DNA from: G963663315 sp965214205 | Lineage (GTDB): Bacteria > Pseudomonadota > Gammaproteobacteria > Arenicellales > Poriferihabitantaceae | DNA: 64,000 bases | Direction of reading: 5' to 3' | NCBI GenBank assembly: GCA_965214205.1 | Contig: OZ243941.1 | Span: 2,108,001 to 2,172,000, forward strand | In this document: piece by piece, positions 25,600 to 35,204 of the stretch | How the letters are laid out: every line of letters begins with the position of its first letter | Numbering within the stretch: the stretch's first letter is position 1 | Notes under the pieces: generated by a model | Told to the model about the DNA's origin: nothing | Databases searched by the model: none | Seen by the model: the letters and a program-made list of their open reading frames with translations, nothing else | Made by a program: the position numbers and the translations under genes

Positions 25600-26989
25600 C
25601 CGTCGGCAGGATATCCTGAACCCCGGCGGGGAAACGGGTGCGGATCAACGCGCCGCCCAGTTCGCTGGATTCGATGGTCAGCGCGCCGCCGTAACGCTGC
25701 ACAATTTCCCGGACCACCGCGAGCCCGATACCCTGCCCCGGAGTCTGCTGGTCCGCGCGCACTCCCCGTTCCAGGACCGATACCCTTTCCGCCTCGGCAA
25801 TTCCCGGTCCATCATCGTGAATTTCAACGATCAATCCCTTGCGCTCCCTGCCCTCGACCCGATCCGCCCTGCAAACAAACAGGACCCTGGAACGCGCCCA
25901 TTTGAAGGCGTTATCCATGATATTGCCCAGAAACTCGTACAGGTCGCTTTCGTCTCCATAAAAAACGGCGCCGGATTCGATTTTCCAGGTACTGTCCATG
26001 TTCTTGTGCCTGTATACCTTTTTCATCGAGGCATACAGTTTCCTCATCACTTCCTCGCAATCGACCGCTCTGTGCATCACCGACAACTGCGATGACGCGG
26101 CCCGGTTCAACTGATATTCGACAATCTGGTTCATTCGATCCACCACTTCGTCAATATTTTTAAGATCAGGCTGTAACTTGTTGTCTGTTATACCCTTTAT
26201 CATCGCGAGCGGGGTTTTCAGGCTATGCGCGAGGTCTCCCAGGGTATCCCGGTAACGAGTCAGATTCAGGCGCTCATTTTCGATGAATGTGTTGATCCGG
26301 TGGCTTAACTGGGCGATTTCCCGCGGATAGCGGCCCAGAATCTTGTCCTGCTTCGCCTGCTGTATCCGTTCCAGTTCCAGGGTCACCGAACCGAGCGGTT
26401 TCAAGCCCCAGCGCAGAATCACCGCCTGCATGACCAGCAGTATCACAGTAGCCAGCCCTAACCACAAAAACAGCTCCTTTCTGTACAATTCAATGGTGTC
26501 CCGATAGTAGGAGCTTTGATCAACCATCAGCCAGGTCAGATCAATACGCCGGTCCTGGCCGGTTTCCCATTCAACCCCGTAACTGTAATGAAACCCCTCC
26601 CCGACCTGGACAAAATTCTCCTTCCCGCTTTCGGCCACTTTCAACTCGCCCGGATCGATGCCGACGGATGATTTCGACCGCCACAGAATCTCACCTCGGC
26701 TGTCCAGTATGAATGCGTAAAGCTGCGAATTCAGGCTACTCAGCCGAGTCAGTCTTTCCGGCATCACATCCGGAATAATCGGCAACCCGTCTTCTTCAAA
26801 ATCAAATACTTGCAAAAGAGTGTAAACGTTTGTTCTCAACTGATTCCGGATTGCCTCCCTGGCCGGGGAGACAAAGGCGCGGTCGAGAGCCAGGCCAGCC
26901 AGACCGATAAACGTGACCAATATGAAGGTTGCCGCGAACAGCAACCGGTTTCTCAAGGACAGCGCGCTCACCCGGGCCCTGATCTTCAA
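25592..26989 (-). CDS. Sensor histidine kinase, PhoQ-like
   Basis: 465 aa membrane sensor kinase. A first transmembrane segment (about residues 12-34), a periplasmic region of about 130 residues, a second membrane segment (about 170-190), then the H-box DLAHSLKTPLA with the phosphorylated His, N-box DNAFKWA, and G-boxes DDGPGIAEAE and GQGIGLAVV. Sequence flavour and operon order match PhoQ-type kinases that accompany PepSY proteins in pseudomonads and relatives. It overlaps the regulator gene by ATGA. The signal is unknown; divalent cations or cationic peptides are the usual inputs. Confidence 0.88.
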   Translation of the reverse strand: MKIRARVSALSLRNRLLFAATFILVTFIGLAGLALDRAFVSPAREAIRNQLRTNVYTLLQVFDFEEDGLPIIPDVMPERLTRLSSLNSQLYAFILDSRGEILWRSKSSVGIDPGELKVAESGKENFVQVGEGFHYSYGVEWETGQDRRIDLTWLMVDQSSYYRDTIELYRKELFLWLGLATVILLVMQAVILRWGLKPLGSVTLELERIQQAKQDKILGRYPREIAQLSHRINTFIENERLNLTRYRDTLGDLAHSLKTPLAMIKGITDNKLQPDLKNIDEVVDRMNQIVEYQLNRAASSQLSVMHRAVDCEEVMRKLYASMKKVYRHKNMDSTWKIESGAVFYGDESDLYEFLGNIMDNAFKWARSRVLFVCRADRVEGRERKGLIVEIHDDGPGIAEAERVSVLERGVRADQQTPGQGIGLAVVREIVQRYGGALTIESSELGGALIRTRFPAGVQDILPTAT

Positions 26990-27660
26990 GTCAGCGCGAC
27001 AAACCGGTATCCGCGTCCGCGCAGTGTTTCGAACGGATTCATCCGGCCATCGGGATCAAGTTTTCTTCTTAACCGGCCCACGAACACTTCAATCACATTG
27101 CTGTCCCGGTCTGCGTCTTCATCGTACAGGTGATCCATCAGCTCGGTCTTGGATACCACTTTGCCGATGTTGATCATGAAATAATGAAGCAGCCGGTACT
27201 CATAAGCGGTGAGATCCAGTTGTTGATCGTCCACACAAACATCCTGGGTACGGGTATCCAGGGTAATCGCTCCATTATGCAGTATCGACGTGGCATGACC
27301 GGCGGAACGCCGGATCAGGGCCGATACCCTGGCCTGGAGTTCTTCGAAAACAAAGGGTTTGGTCAGATAGTCATCCGCTCCCGCGTCCAGCCCATCGACC
27401 TTTTCCTGCCAGCGCGAACGGGCGGTTAGAATGATGATCGGCCAGGTCTTTCCCTGCGCGCGCAACTGGTTGATCACCTCCATACCGGTCATATCCGGCA
27501 ACCCCAGGTCAATCACCGCAAGATCAACCGGATACTCGAGACCGTGGTAAAGACCGCTTTTACCATCCGGGGCGCAGTCAACCACATACCCTGTCTGCCG
27601 GAATTTATCCGCCAGCTGCCCCCTTAATGTCGCCTCATCCTCAACGACCAGGATTCTCAT
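26986..27660 (-). CDS. Response regulator, PhoP/OmpR family
   Basis: 224 aa DNA-binding regulator. The receiver domain has the acidic pair E7-D8, phospho-acceptor Asp51 (VIDLGLPD) and Lys in LTKPF; the winged-helix domain covers about 125-224 and ends in TLRGRGYRFV. It is flanked by ATGA overlaps with the PepSY gene upstream and the kinase downstream, so the three are coupled. The cognate pair would respond to envelope conditions. Confidence 0.92.
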   Translation of the reverse strand: MRILVVEDEATLRGQLADKFRQTGYVVDCAPDGKSGLYHGLEYPVDLAVIDLGLPDMTGMEVINQLRAQGKTWPIIILTARSRWQEKVDGLDAGADDYLTKPFVFEELQARVSALIRRSAGHATSILHNGAITLDTRTQDVCVDDQQLDLTAYEYRLLHYFMINIGKVVSKTELMDHLYDEDADRDSNVIEVFVGRLRRKLDPDGRMNPFETLRGRGYRFVALT

Positions 27661-27959
27661 TGTTCCAGATTTCCGAGATTGGGATTTCTCGGATCAATCA
27701 GGATAATCCGGACCTGGCCATTGCCGTTGATCAATTTGAAACGGTAACGCAGGCCCGATTCCTTGTGTTTCGAGCGGGCATCCAGGATTTGCCAGCTTTT
27801 GTGCTGATGGCGGACCCACTCGACAACCTCATCAAAGCTGACCGGAACCGCCGGCGGGGTGTTGATGGTGGCGTCACCATCAGTCGCCGTCTGATCAGCG
27901 CCATACGCCTGACTCGTCAGCAGTGAAATCAGGCAGGATATATAAAAAAAGTGTTTCAA
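27657..27959 (-). CDS. Small periplasmic PepSY-type protein
   Basis: 100 aa with a signal peptide (about residues 1-20, ending SQAYGA). The mature part has one PepSY-like unit: SFDEVVEWVRHQHKSWQILDA, then a strand pair around SGLRYRFKLINGNGQVRIILID. PepSY proteins often precede PhoPQ-like pairs and are thought to modulate the sensor or a peptidase. It overlaps the regulator gene by ATGA and follows the glycine-zipper gene by 19 bases. Confidence 0.75.
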   Translation of the reverse strand: MKHFFYISCLISLLTSQAYGADQTATDGDATINTPPAVPVSFDEVVEWVRHQHKSWQILDARSKHKESGLRYRFKLINGNGQVRIILIDPRNPNLGNLEQ

Positions 27960-27978
27960 ATAGAATCAGGCTCCCGGA

Positions 27979-28509
27979 TCATTCAACGGACAAAACCGTG
28001 AACTTGACCCTGATTGAACTGCCGGGGTCGTTTTTGGTCCGGGTAGTATACAACCTGTCATTCAATTTGAAAGTCACATCGTACCCCTGCAGGCGTTCTT
28101 CGTCATGATATTGATCCACCACCCGGCATCGTTGCTGGTACTGGACCTGATTCGCGGAGGCGTTTTTATTCTCCAGGTCGGAACCGATTGACCCACCGAG
28201 AACCGCTCCGGCCACCGTCGCCACATCCTGGCCGCGTCCATCTCCAAACAATCTGCCGACACCGGCGCCGACAATCGCCCCCAGGATTTCCGGTGTGTTG
28301 GAGTTTGACTTTTTGGAGACGGTAACCGCCTCCTGCCAGCATTCCTCCTGTGGCGTATTAATCCGGACGATTTGATATACCGGGCTGGAACTGACCACCG
28401 GAACCTCAACGGCAGTACCTGGTCCAGACGCATTGGACCCGGTTGAAGCCGCGGCAATAACACCCGCCAGCGCGAAAGCCGGCCATCTTTTCTCGATCTT
28501 CATTTTCAA
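27979..28509 (-). CDS. Glycine-zipper 2TM domain envelope protein
   Basis: 176 aa exported protein. An N-terminal signal segment (about residues 10-27) precedes a glycine-zipper stretch, GAIVGAGVGRLFGDGRG and GAVLGGSIGSDLE (about 90-120), as in the 17 kDa surface-antigen/SlyB-like family. A C-terminal domain contains two Cys (CW, RCR) and a VTFKLNDRLYTTR strand. No lipobox Cys is clear. Probably an outer-membrane or periplasmic structural protein and the first gene of the PepSY-PhoP-PhoQ operon. Confidence 0.8.
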   Translation of the reverse strand: MKMKIEKRWPAFALAGVIAAASTGSNASGPGTAVEVPVVSSSPVYQIVRINTPQEECWQEAVTVSKKSNSNTPEILGAIVGAGVGRLFGDGRGQDVATVAGAVLGGSIGSDLENKNASANQVQYQQRCRVVDQYHDEERLQGYDVTFKLNDRLYTTRTKNDPGSSIRVKFTVLSVE

Positions 28510-28622
28510 TTCCCCTGATTGATATTCGATTACATTGCAAGAAGCAAAATCGCTTCTGCCCGAACCGCAACCTTAAGCCAGACGGATGAACCTATCATGA
28601 ACGAAACGGGAAACCGGAAAGT

Positions 28623-31064
28623 TCAGGAGCGGGGCCGCTCATTGGCCGGGTCCCAGACCGGCTCGCTGAGCGTGACAGCCTTTCTGGTTTCATCAATCAG
28701 CAGTATGTCGAACTCCGAGCCCGGTTCCGCATGGGCCAACCCGACATAAGCGAACCCCAGACTGCGGCCTGTGCAATGTCCATAGCCGCCCGAAGTCGTG
28801 ACGCCGATGACCTGACCGTTCGCGAGTACCGCCTCTCCGCCCGCGATATCGTTATCCCCCTTCGATACTTCCAGATAAACCAGCTTGAGCGCGATCTGGT
28901 CCGGGTCGATAGCCAGGGTTGCCTGACGCCCGATAAACTCCCCCTTGTCAGCCCGGAAAAAACGCATCACATCGGCTTCCACCATACTGATTTCATTAGT
29001 CAGTTCCGCGCCCCAGCCCTTGTAGGCTTTTTCCATTCTGAGCGAATTCAGCGCATAGCCGCCAAAATTGGCAATGCCGCAGCTCTGCCCGGCCTGCCAC
29101 ACAGCGTCATAAATCGCTGGCATGTCCGCCATGCGGCAATGCAGCTCCCAGCCCAGTTCACCGACATAATTCACCCGCATTGCCAGCGCCGTCCGGCCGG
29201 CAATTTCGATCTCCCTCGCGGTCAACCATCTGAATGCCTGGTTGGACAGGTCCGCGTCGGTCAAACCGGACAGGGTATCGCGCGAACCCGGTCCGGCCAC
29301 TACCAGCGCCCCGCGGTCATCGCTGACATTGCTGACCACAACTTCCTCGTCCGGGCGGATTGCCTGGGTCAGGATAGCCAGGTCCCGCTCTTCCGAGGCT
29401 GCGCCGGACAGCACATAGTAATGATCATCGGCCAGGCGGGTGACGGTCGATTCACCGTTCAACCGGCCTTCCGGGGACAGATAATGGGTCAGGACAATGC
29501 CGCCGGCGCCCCCCGGCATCCGATTGGCGCTGACCCGGTTCAACAACTGCTCGGCGTGTCGGCCGGTGACTTCATACTTGGCGAATGTGGACAGGTCCAT
29601 GATACCGACCCGCTCGCGCACCGCCCGACACTCAGCGGCCACCACTTCGAAGGTGTTGTTATGCCGGAAACCGACCTCCTCCCGCCGCCCGTCCAGAGAG
29701 AACCATTTGGCGCGCTCCCAGCCGCTGACCTCGGTAAAAACGGCCCCGGACGATTCCAACCTGTCATACAACGGCGTAATCCTGGTCTTACGCCCTGCCG
29801 GACGCTCTTCTCCGGGCAGGTGCAGTTTATACATACACTCATAATCCTCGTGGGATTTGGCCGTGGTGTAACCACCGGGGGCATAATCCCCGAACCGCCT
29901 CGGATCCACTCCCGCCATGTTGATTTCCGCGTCGCCGTGCACCATCCATTGAGCGAGATATTTTCCGGAACCCGCCCCGGCGGCGATACCGATGGAGGCG
30001 CCGTTGCAATGCCAGAAATTTCTCAGCCCGGCAGCCGGTCCCAGGAAAGGATTGCTGTCCGGGGTATGGGGGATTGCGCCGCATACCACTCGCTTGATGC
30101 CCAGTTCGCCCCACATAGGCATCCGTTCCATCACCCGCTCGACATACGGCATGATGTTGTCCAGGTCCGGGTCGAACAACTCGTTCTCCGAATCCCATTC
30201 CGGCCATCCGCCGCGGTGAGTCCAGCAGACTTGTGAATTCTGTGTCTCATAGATGCCGATCAACCCTGATTTCTGCTCCTGCCGATAATAGGATGACGGC
30301 CAGGGGTCGCGGATGACCGGCATTTCATCCTCCCGATCCAGAAACTCCTGCACCGTGTCAGTCACCAGATAGGTATGCTTCATATTGATCAGCGGCACAT
30401 CCGTACCCACCATTTGGGACACTTGTCTGGCGTAACATCCGGCGGCGTTGACCACATGCTCGGCGATCACATTGCCTTGTTCAGTACACACCTCCCAGTC
30501 CCCTGATTTCCGCTGTCTGATATCCGTCACCCGGTTGCCCGTGACGATATCGACCCCCATCTGACGCGCCCCTTTCGCCATAGCGTTGCAAACTCCGGCC
30601 GGGTCTACATGACCATCGTTCAGGGTCCAGGCTCCGGCCAGCACACCCTCGATATTGGCGTACGGAATCAACGACCGGATCTTGGCCGGATCAATGATCT
30701 CGCAATCGAAACCGATCATCCGGCCCACTCCGGCGACGCGATGAAACCACTCGACTTCCGCGTGGTTATAGGCGAATCGGATGCCGCCGCAGCCATGCCA
30801 ACTGACATACTGGTTGGTCAACTCTTCCAGTCGGGGATAGAGTCGGACGCCATAATCGTGAATTTTCGCCATATTGTAATCGGCGATGAAGCTCGGACAC
30901 TGCCCGGCGGCATGCCAGGTCGAGCCGGAGGTCAGTTCGCCCTTCTCGACCAGCAGTGTGTCGGTCCAGCCTTCCCGCGCCAAATGGTAGGCCAGTCCGG
31001 CGCCCATTACGCCGCCGCCGACAATGACGACCCGGGCTTGCCCCGGCAGGGATTTCTCACTCAT
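28623..31064 (-). CDS. Dimethylglycine/sarcosine-dehydrogenase-like FAD enzyme with GcvT domain (paralogue 2)
   Basis: 813 aa paralogue of the protein at 19753-22212: same layout, FAD motif GGGVMG at residues 16-21 and putative covalent-FAD His51 in GSTWHAAG. The C-terminal folate-binding domain includes LSTFAKYEV, VNYVGELGWELH and LRMEKAYKGWGAELTNE. It would oxidise a tertiary or secondary N-methylamine with transfer of the carbon to tetrahydrofolate. The start at 31064 makes an ATGA overlap with the MttB-family gene, so the two enzymes are translationally coupled and probably share a substrate series. Confidence 0.88.
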   Translation of the reverse strand: MSEKSLPGQARVVIVGGGVMGAGLAYHLAREGWTDTLLVEKGELTSGSTWHAAGQCPSFIADYNMAKIHDYGVRLYPRLEELTNQYVSWHGCGGIRFAYNHAEVEWFHRVAGVGRMIGFDCEIIDPAKIRSLIPYANIEGVLAGAWTLNDGHVDPAGVCNAMAKGARQMGVDIVTGNRVTDIRQRKSGDWEVCTEQGNVIAEHVVNAAGCYARQVSQMVGTDVPLINMKHTYLVTDTVQEFLDREDEMPVIRDPWPSSYYRQEQKSGLIGIYETQNSQVCWTHRGGWPEWDSENELFDPDLDNIMPYVERVMERMPMWGELGIKRVVCGAIPHTPDSNPFLGPAAGLRNFWHCNGASIGIAAGAGSGKYLAQWMVHGDAEINMAGVDPRRFGDYAPGGYTTAKSHEDYECMYKLHLPGEERPAGRKTRITPLYDRLESSGAVFTEVSGWERAKWFSLDGRREEVGFRHNNTFEVVAAECRAVRERVGIMDLSTFAKYEVTGRHAEQLLNRVSANRMPGGAGGIVLTHYLSPEGRLNGESTVTRLADDHYYVLSGAASEERDLAILTQAIRPDEEVVVSNVSDDRGALVVAGPGSRDTLSGLTDADLSNQAFRWLTAREIEIAGRTALAMRVNYVGELGWELHCRMADMPAIYDAVWQAGQSCGIANFGGYALNSLRMEKAYKGWGAELTNEISMVEADVMRFFRADKGEFIGRQATLAIDPDQIALKLVYLEVSKGDNDIAGGEAVLANGQVIGVTTSGGYGHCTGRSLGFAYVGLAHAEPGSEFDILLIDETRKAVTLSEPVWDPANERPRS

Positions 31065-32656
31065 AAACAACTTCCTCCAATGCCGTTGGTTTTTCTTTTC
31101 ATCTGTCGACGGGGCAGCCGGATATCAAAATCCCGCCGCAACCGGGCATCCAGTTCATCGGATATATGGGAAGGGAAATGCGTGTTCAGGATTTCCCGGG
31201 TTTTTTCCTCCGCCACCTGATCCACTGGGCGGGAACCATATTCCATCCATTCAGCCGGGGTCAGGCGGTTCCCGACCTCGGGATACACATAATCGCTTTC
31301 CATTCTGGACAGGGTCGCCTGATGACCCAGAAAATGCTCGGGACCGTTCAGGCAGACATCGGCGATCGTCTCCAAGGCCAGGTTGTCATCATCGACTTCA
31401 ATCCCGCGGACACTACGATTGATCGCGCCCAGCATATCATTGTCAATGGTTGCGCCGGTAAAGCTGAAACCGAGCAGGCTGCCCTGCATACCGACTGATT
31501 CATATATCAGATTGGCGCCGCTGTGACCGGACAGGGACAGGGTGTAGGCCTTCTCATAACCCGATTGCGCGTCCGGGATTTTCGAGTCGGCCATGCCAGC
31601 CGCAATGCCGGTCGGCAAATCGAGATACCGCCCCACCTGGCCGCAGGCCGCCATCAGGACCGCCTGTTCGCCGCTGCCGCCACTCATCGCGCCGGTGCGT
31701 AAATCAGAAACGAATGGCCAGGGGCCGAAGATCGCGGGGTGGCCCTTTTTGAGCAGGTTGACATAGCACAGCGCTGCCAGCGATTCCGCGCATTCCTGAA
31801 CCACGGCGCCGGCCAGGGACGCGGGGCTGGTGGCCCCGGCCTGACCCGCCGCCAGCAGCAGGATCGGCATCCCGCCTTCTATGCAAACCTCCATGACCCG
31901 GCAGGCATCCGCCGCAAATCTCAGCGGCGGCACGACGAAACAGCAGGACAGGCTGGCAAACGGCCTGGCCCGCCATTGATCTTCCCCGCCAGCGATTTCA
32001 AACAGCATTTTCAAACCCTCGACCGCGTGCTCAGGCTCGACATAGCTGACCCCGCAATGCTTGGTGGTCCCGCATACCGCCGCATACGTGGTATTCAGGT
32101 CCATGACAGCGGGTTCTTCGATATCCCGCGCGACCATGCAGCGCTGGAAGAAGTGGACATGCTCGTGATGATCAATCAGGCGGGCCGCATCATACAGGTC
32201 CTGCACGGTGGATTCCCGGTAAGCCCCCGTACCAGGATACTTGTCATGGCGCTTCCATTCGTCGGCGACATGGACCGCCGCCCCCGCCGTCCCGAAATAA
32301 ACCTTGTTGCCGCTCAAGCGAAGATCATGCTCCGGGGACTGTCCGTGCAACACAATGTCCCTGGCACAATTCTCCATGGTCCATTCGATCAGCTCCCGCG
32401 GGAACAACAGCCGACCGTCATCGGTATAGACCCCTCCGGCCCCGGTGACCGCTTCAATGCAGGACGGAATCGCTCTGGAAAACCCGACATTCTCCAGCAG
32501 GTCCAGCATGGATTCGTGCACCCGTTTCAACTGATCCAGGGTTAATGGCATGTATCGCCCACCGGACTGACCCGGCCTGACCGGTTTGTTTTCCTCCGCC
32601 AGAGGCGCGGCTCTCAATGCTTTCCTGGCCTCTCTACCGCCTGCTCTACGACCCAT
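31061..32656 (-). CDS. MttB-family (trimethylamine/glycine betaine) methyltransferase without pyrrolysine
   Basis: 531 aa. The family blocks GPWPFVSDLRTGAMSGGSGEQ, DAQSGYEKAYT and GATIDNDMLGAINRSVRGI are clear. The frame has no internal amber codon, so it belongs to the non-pyrrolysine branch, whose characterised members demethylate glycine betaine and other quaternary amines onto a corrinoid protein. No corrinoid protein gene is in the window, yet cobalamin synthesis genes are. Coupled to the dimethylglycine-dehydrogenase-like gene by ATGA, it would supply that enzyme with a partly demethylated amine. The N-terminus (about 30 residues) is Arg/Ala-rich and the true start may be later. Confidence 0.87.
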   Translation of the reverse strand: MGRRAGGREARKALRAAPLAEENKPVRPGQSGGRYMPLTLDQLKRVHESMLDLLENVGFSRAIPSCIEAVTGAGGVYTDDGRLLFPRELIEWTMENCARDIVLHGQSPEHDLRLSGNKVYFGTAGAAVHVADEWKRHDKYPGTGAYRESTVQDLYDAARLIDHHEHVHFFQRCMVARDIEEPAVMDLNTTYAAVCGTTKHCGVSYVEPEHAVEGLKMLFEIAGGEDQWRARPFASLSCCFVVPPLRFAADACRVMEVCIEGGMPILLLAAGQAGATSPASLAGAVVQECAESLAALCYVNLLKKGHPAIFGPWPFVSDLRTGAMSGGSGEQAVLMAACGQVGRYLDLPTGIAAGMADSKIPDAQSGYEKAYTLSLSGHSGANLIYESVGMQGSLLGFSFTGATIDNDMLGAINRSVRGIEVDDDNLALETIADVCLNGPEHFLGHQATLSRMESDYVYPEVGNRLTPAEWMEYGSRPVDQVAEEKTREILNTHFPSHISDELDARLRRDFDIRLPRRQMKRKTNGIGGSCL

Positions 32657-32796
32657 ACAATGCTCCGCTGTGAAAGAATCGGTTGTGATAACAGACGATT
32701 ATCAGTTATATCGACATTTTATTGCAATAATCACTTAACAGTTGATGACGATAAAAGTACAATCCATCCTTTCGATTTCGACCATAGAACCTGCGC

Positions 32797-33876
32797 GTGA
32801 CACTCACTCAACCAGACAGTCCGAAAACCCGGACAGACGACCTGCGAATTGCCAGTATCAAAGAGGTGATCAATCCGGCGAAAATCAATGCCGAATTGCC
32901 GATAACCAACCGTTCGATCATGACAACGGTGACCACCCGGGAAGCCATCCGCAATATACTGATGGGAGACGATGACCGGCTGCTGGTCATTTCGGGACCC
33001 TGCTCAATCCATGACCCGGCCGCGGCGCTCGAATATGCCGGACGGTTACTGCCGCTGAAGGAAAAACATCAGGAGGATCTGCTCATCGTGATGCGGGTGT
33101 ATTTCGAAAAGCCCCGAACCACGGTCGGCTGGAAAGGACTGATTAACGACCCGGACCTGGATGATACCTTCGATATCAACAAGGGATTGCGGACTGCGAG
33201 AAAGCTGTTGCTTGACCTGAACGATATGGGGGTTCCGGCGGGCACCGAATATCTGGATATCATCACTCCGCAGTATGTCGCCGACCTGATTTCATGGGGA
33301 GCGATCGGCGCCAGAACCACGGAAAGCCAGGTGCACCGGGAATTGAGTTCAGGGCTGTCCTGCCCGGTCGGATTCAAGAACGGAACCAACGGCAACCTGG
33401 ATATTGCGGTGGACGGATTGCGGGCCGCCGCCCGGCCCCACCATTTCCTGTCGCTAACCAAATCCGGACAATCCGCCATTTTCACAACCACCGGCAACCT
33501 GGATTGCCATATCATCCTGCGCGGCGGAAAATCGCCGAACTATGACCGGCAAAGCGTGAATGAGGCGTGTGACAAACTGGCCGCAGCCGGCCTGAGACCC
33601 CGGTTGATGATTGATTTCAGTCATGCCAACAGCAAAAAAGTGCATGAAAACCAGGTGGGAGTCTGTGCCGATGTGGCCGGACAGATCGCGTCTGGAGACC
33701 AGAGAATCACCGGCGTCATGATTGAAAGCCATCTGGTGGCCGGTCGCCAGGACGTGATTGACGGACAGGCGAAGACGTATGGCCAGAGTATCACCGACGC
33801 CTGTACCGACATCGACACGACTGCAAAGATGCTGGCTGAGCTTGCCGACGCCGTTCAACAACGCCGCAACGTATGA
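32797..33876 (+). CDS. 3-deoxy-7-phosphoheptulonate synthase (class I, AroG/F/H type)
   Basis: Condenses phosphoenolpyruvate and erythrose 4-phosphate in the first step of aromatic amino acid synthesis; 359 aa, standard. Seen: LLVISGPCSIHDP (metal-binding Cys), RVYFEKPRTTVGWKG, the GARTTESQVHRE segment, SCPVGFKNGTNG, and DFSHANSKK. The GTG start at 32797 begins a reasonable N-terminal regulatory region. Which amino acid inhibits it cannot be told from sequence by eye. It is divergent from mttB across 140 bases. Confidence 0.95.
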   Translation: MTLTQPDSPKTRTDDLRIASIKEVINPAKINAELPITNRSIMTTVTTREAIRNILMGDDDRLLVISGPCSIHDPAAALEYAGRLLPLKEKHQEDLLIVMRVYFEKPRTTVGWKGLINDPDLDDTFDINKGLRTARKLLLDLNDMGVPAGTEYLDIITPQYVADLISWGAIGARTTESQVHRELSSGLSCPVGFKNGTNGNLDIAVDGLRAAARPHHFLSLTKSGQSAIFTTTGNLDCHIILRGGKSPNYDRQSVNEACDKLAAAGLRPRLMIDFSHANSKKVHENQVGVCADVAGQIASGDQRITGVMIESHLVAGRQDVIDGQAKTYGQSITDACTDIDTTAKMLAELADAVQQRRNV

Positions 33877-33954
33877 GGACACTGTTCAACCGCGCGATTT
33901 CAGATTGCCCCGACCCGGTTACCCGAATTCACCAGGATTTAATCAGGATTCAAC

Positions 33955-35142
33955 ATGATCAGACCCCATGCCTCCGATGAACTGCGCCCGCTTTATGTCC
34001 GTAATGCCGGGAAGAGACAGAGCCTTGAAACCCGGGCTCTCGCGCTGGACAGTGTACTGCTGAGTTCCGCTGGGGCGGCCAACGCCGTTATGCTGGGAGC
34101 GGGCTACTTCACGCCGCTTGCCGGATTCATGAACAAGGCGGACAGCATGAGCGTCGCCAGCCGCATGCGGACCACGGACGGATTGTTCTGGCCAACGCCG
34201 GTGGTTTGCCTGGTTGAAGATGCCGGGCATATTGAAGTCGGACAGACCATCACGTTACTGGACCCGAATGTGGAGGGCCACCCCGCCCTGGCGGTCATGC
34301 AGGTCAACGGCATCGAATCCATGTCGGAAGACGACATGGCGGAAATCTGTGAACAGGTTTACCGCACACGGGACCGGAAGCACCCCGGAGTCGCTGAATT
34401 TCTCGCCCAGGGCAGGACCCTGTTGTCCGGACCGATACAGGTTCTCAATTTCAGTTATTTCAAGACCGTGTTTTCACAAACGTTCCGCACCGCCTATGAA
34501 ATCCGGGACCAGATTGAAGCCAATGGCTGGAACCGGGTGGTCGCGTTCCAGACCCGCAACCCGATGCATCTGGCGCATGAGGAATTATGCCGGATCGCGA
34601 TGCAAAGAGTCGAAGCGGACGGCTGCGTCATCCACATGCTGCTGGGCAAACTCAAACCCGGAGATATTCCAGCCGATGTCCGGGACGCCGCGATCCGGAC
34701 CATGGTTGAAAACTACTTTCCAGCGAATACCATGATGGTTGCCGGATACGGCTTCGACATGCTCTATGCCGGACCCAGGGAAGCGGCGCTGCATGCTATT
34801 TTCCGCCAGAACATGGGCGCCACCCATTTCATCATAGGCCGCGATCACGCCGGCGTCGGCGACTATTACGGCGCTTTTGACGCCCAGACCATTTTCGATG
34901 AAGAAGTCCCGTCGGGAGCGCTGGAGATCGAAATATTCAACGCAGACCATACCGCGTACTCGAAAAAACTGAATCAGGTGGTTATGATGCGGGAAGCGCC
35001 CGATCATGAGCTGTCGGATTTCATCATCCTGTCGGGAACCCGGGTCCGGGAAATGCTGTCCAGGGGGATCGCCCCCCCGCCCGAATTCTCGAGGCCGGAA
35101 GTCGCCAGAATACTGATGGATTACTACCAGTCGAACCAGTGA
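33955..35142 (+). CDS. sat: ATP sulfurylase, homo-oligomeric type
   Basis: 395 aa enzyme linking sulfate with ATP to APS, or the reverse in sulfur oxidisers. Active-site motifs QTRNPMHLAHE (nucleotide-binding HxxH region) and GRDHAGVGDYYG are intact. This is the Sat type, not CysDN. No APS kinase domain is fused and no apr or cys gene is adjacent, so direction of the reaction is open. It is the first gene of the plus-strand run to DmdA; 62 bases separate it from the aminotransferase, so cotranscription is plausible but not certain. Confidence 0.94.
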   Translation: MIRPHASDELRPLYVRNAGKRQSLETRALALDSVLLSSAGAANAVMLGAGYFTPLAGFMNKADSMSVASRMRTTDGLFWPTPVVCLVEDAGHIEVGQTITLLDPNVEGHPALAVMQVNGIESMSEDDMAEICEQVYRTRDRKHPGVAEFLAQGRTLLSGPIQVLNFSYFKTVFSQTFRTAYEIRDQIEANGWNRVVAFQTRNPMHLAHEELCRIAMQRVEADGCVIHMLLGKLKPGDIPADVRDAAIRTMVENYFPANTMMVAGYGFDMLYAGPREAALHAIFRQNMGATHFIIGRDHAGVGDYYGAFDAQTIFDEEVPSGALEIEIFNADHTAYSKKLNQVVMMREAPDHELSDFIILSGTRVREMLSRGIAPPPEFSRPEVARILMDYYQSNQ

Positions 35143-35204
35143 ACCAGTCCGGATAGCCCTGGAAAATCCATCCAACTCCCACCAACCCTCAATCATCCAA
35201 CTCC

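Noticed and set aside
28731..30236. 501-codon ORF on the plus strand opposite the second flavoprotein
   Set aside because: Shadow frame; the minus-strand frame has FAD and GcvT motifs and an operon junction.
31061..32656. Pyrrolysine-containing MttB
   Set aside because: The frame reads through without an internal TAG, so no amber codon needs to be invoked.
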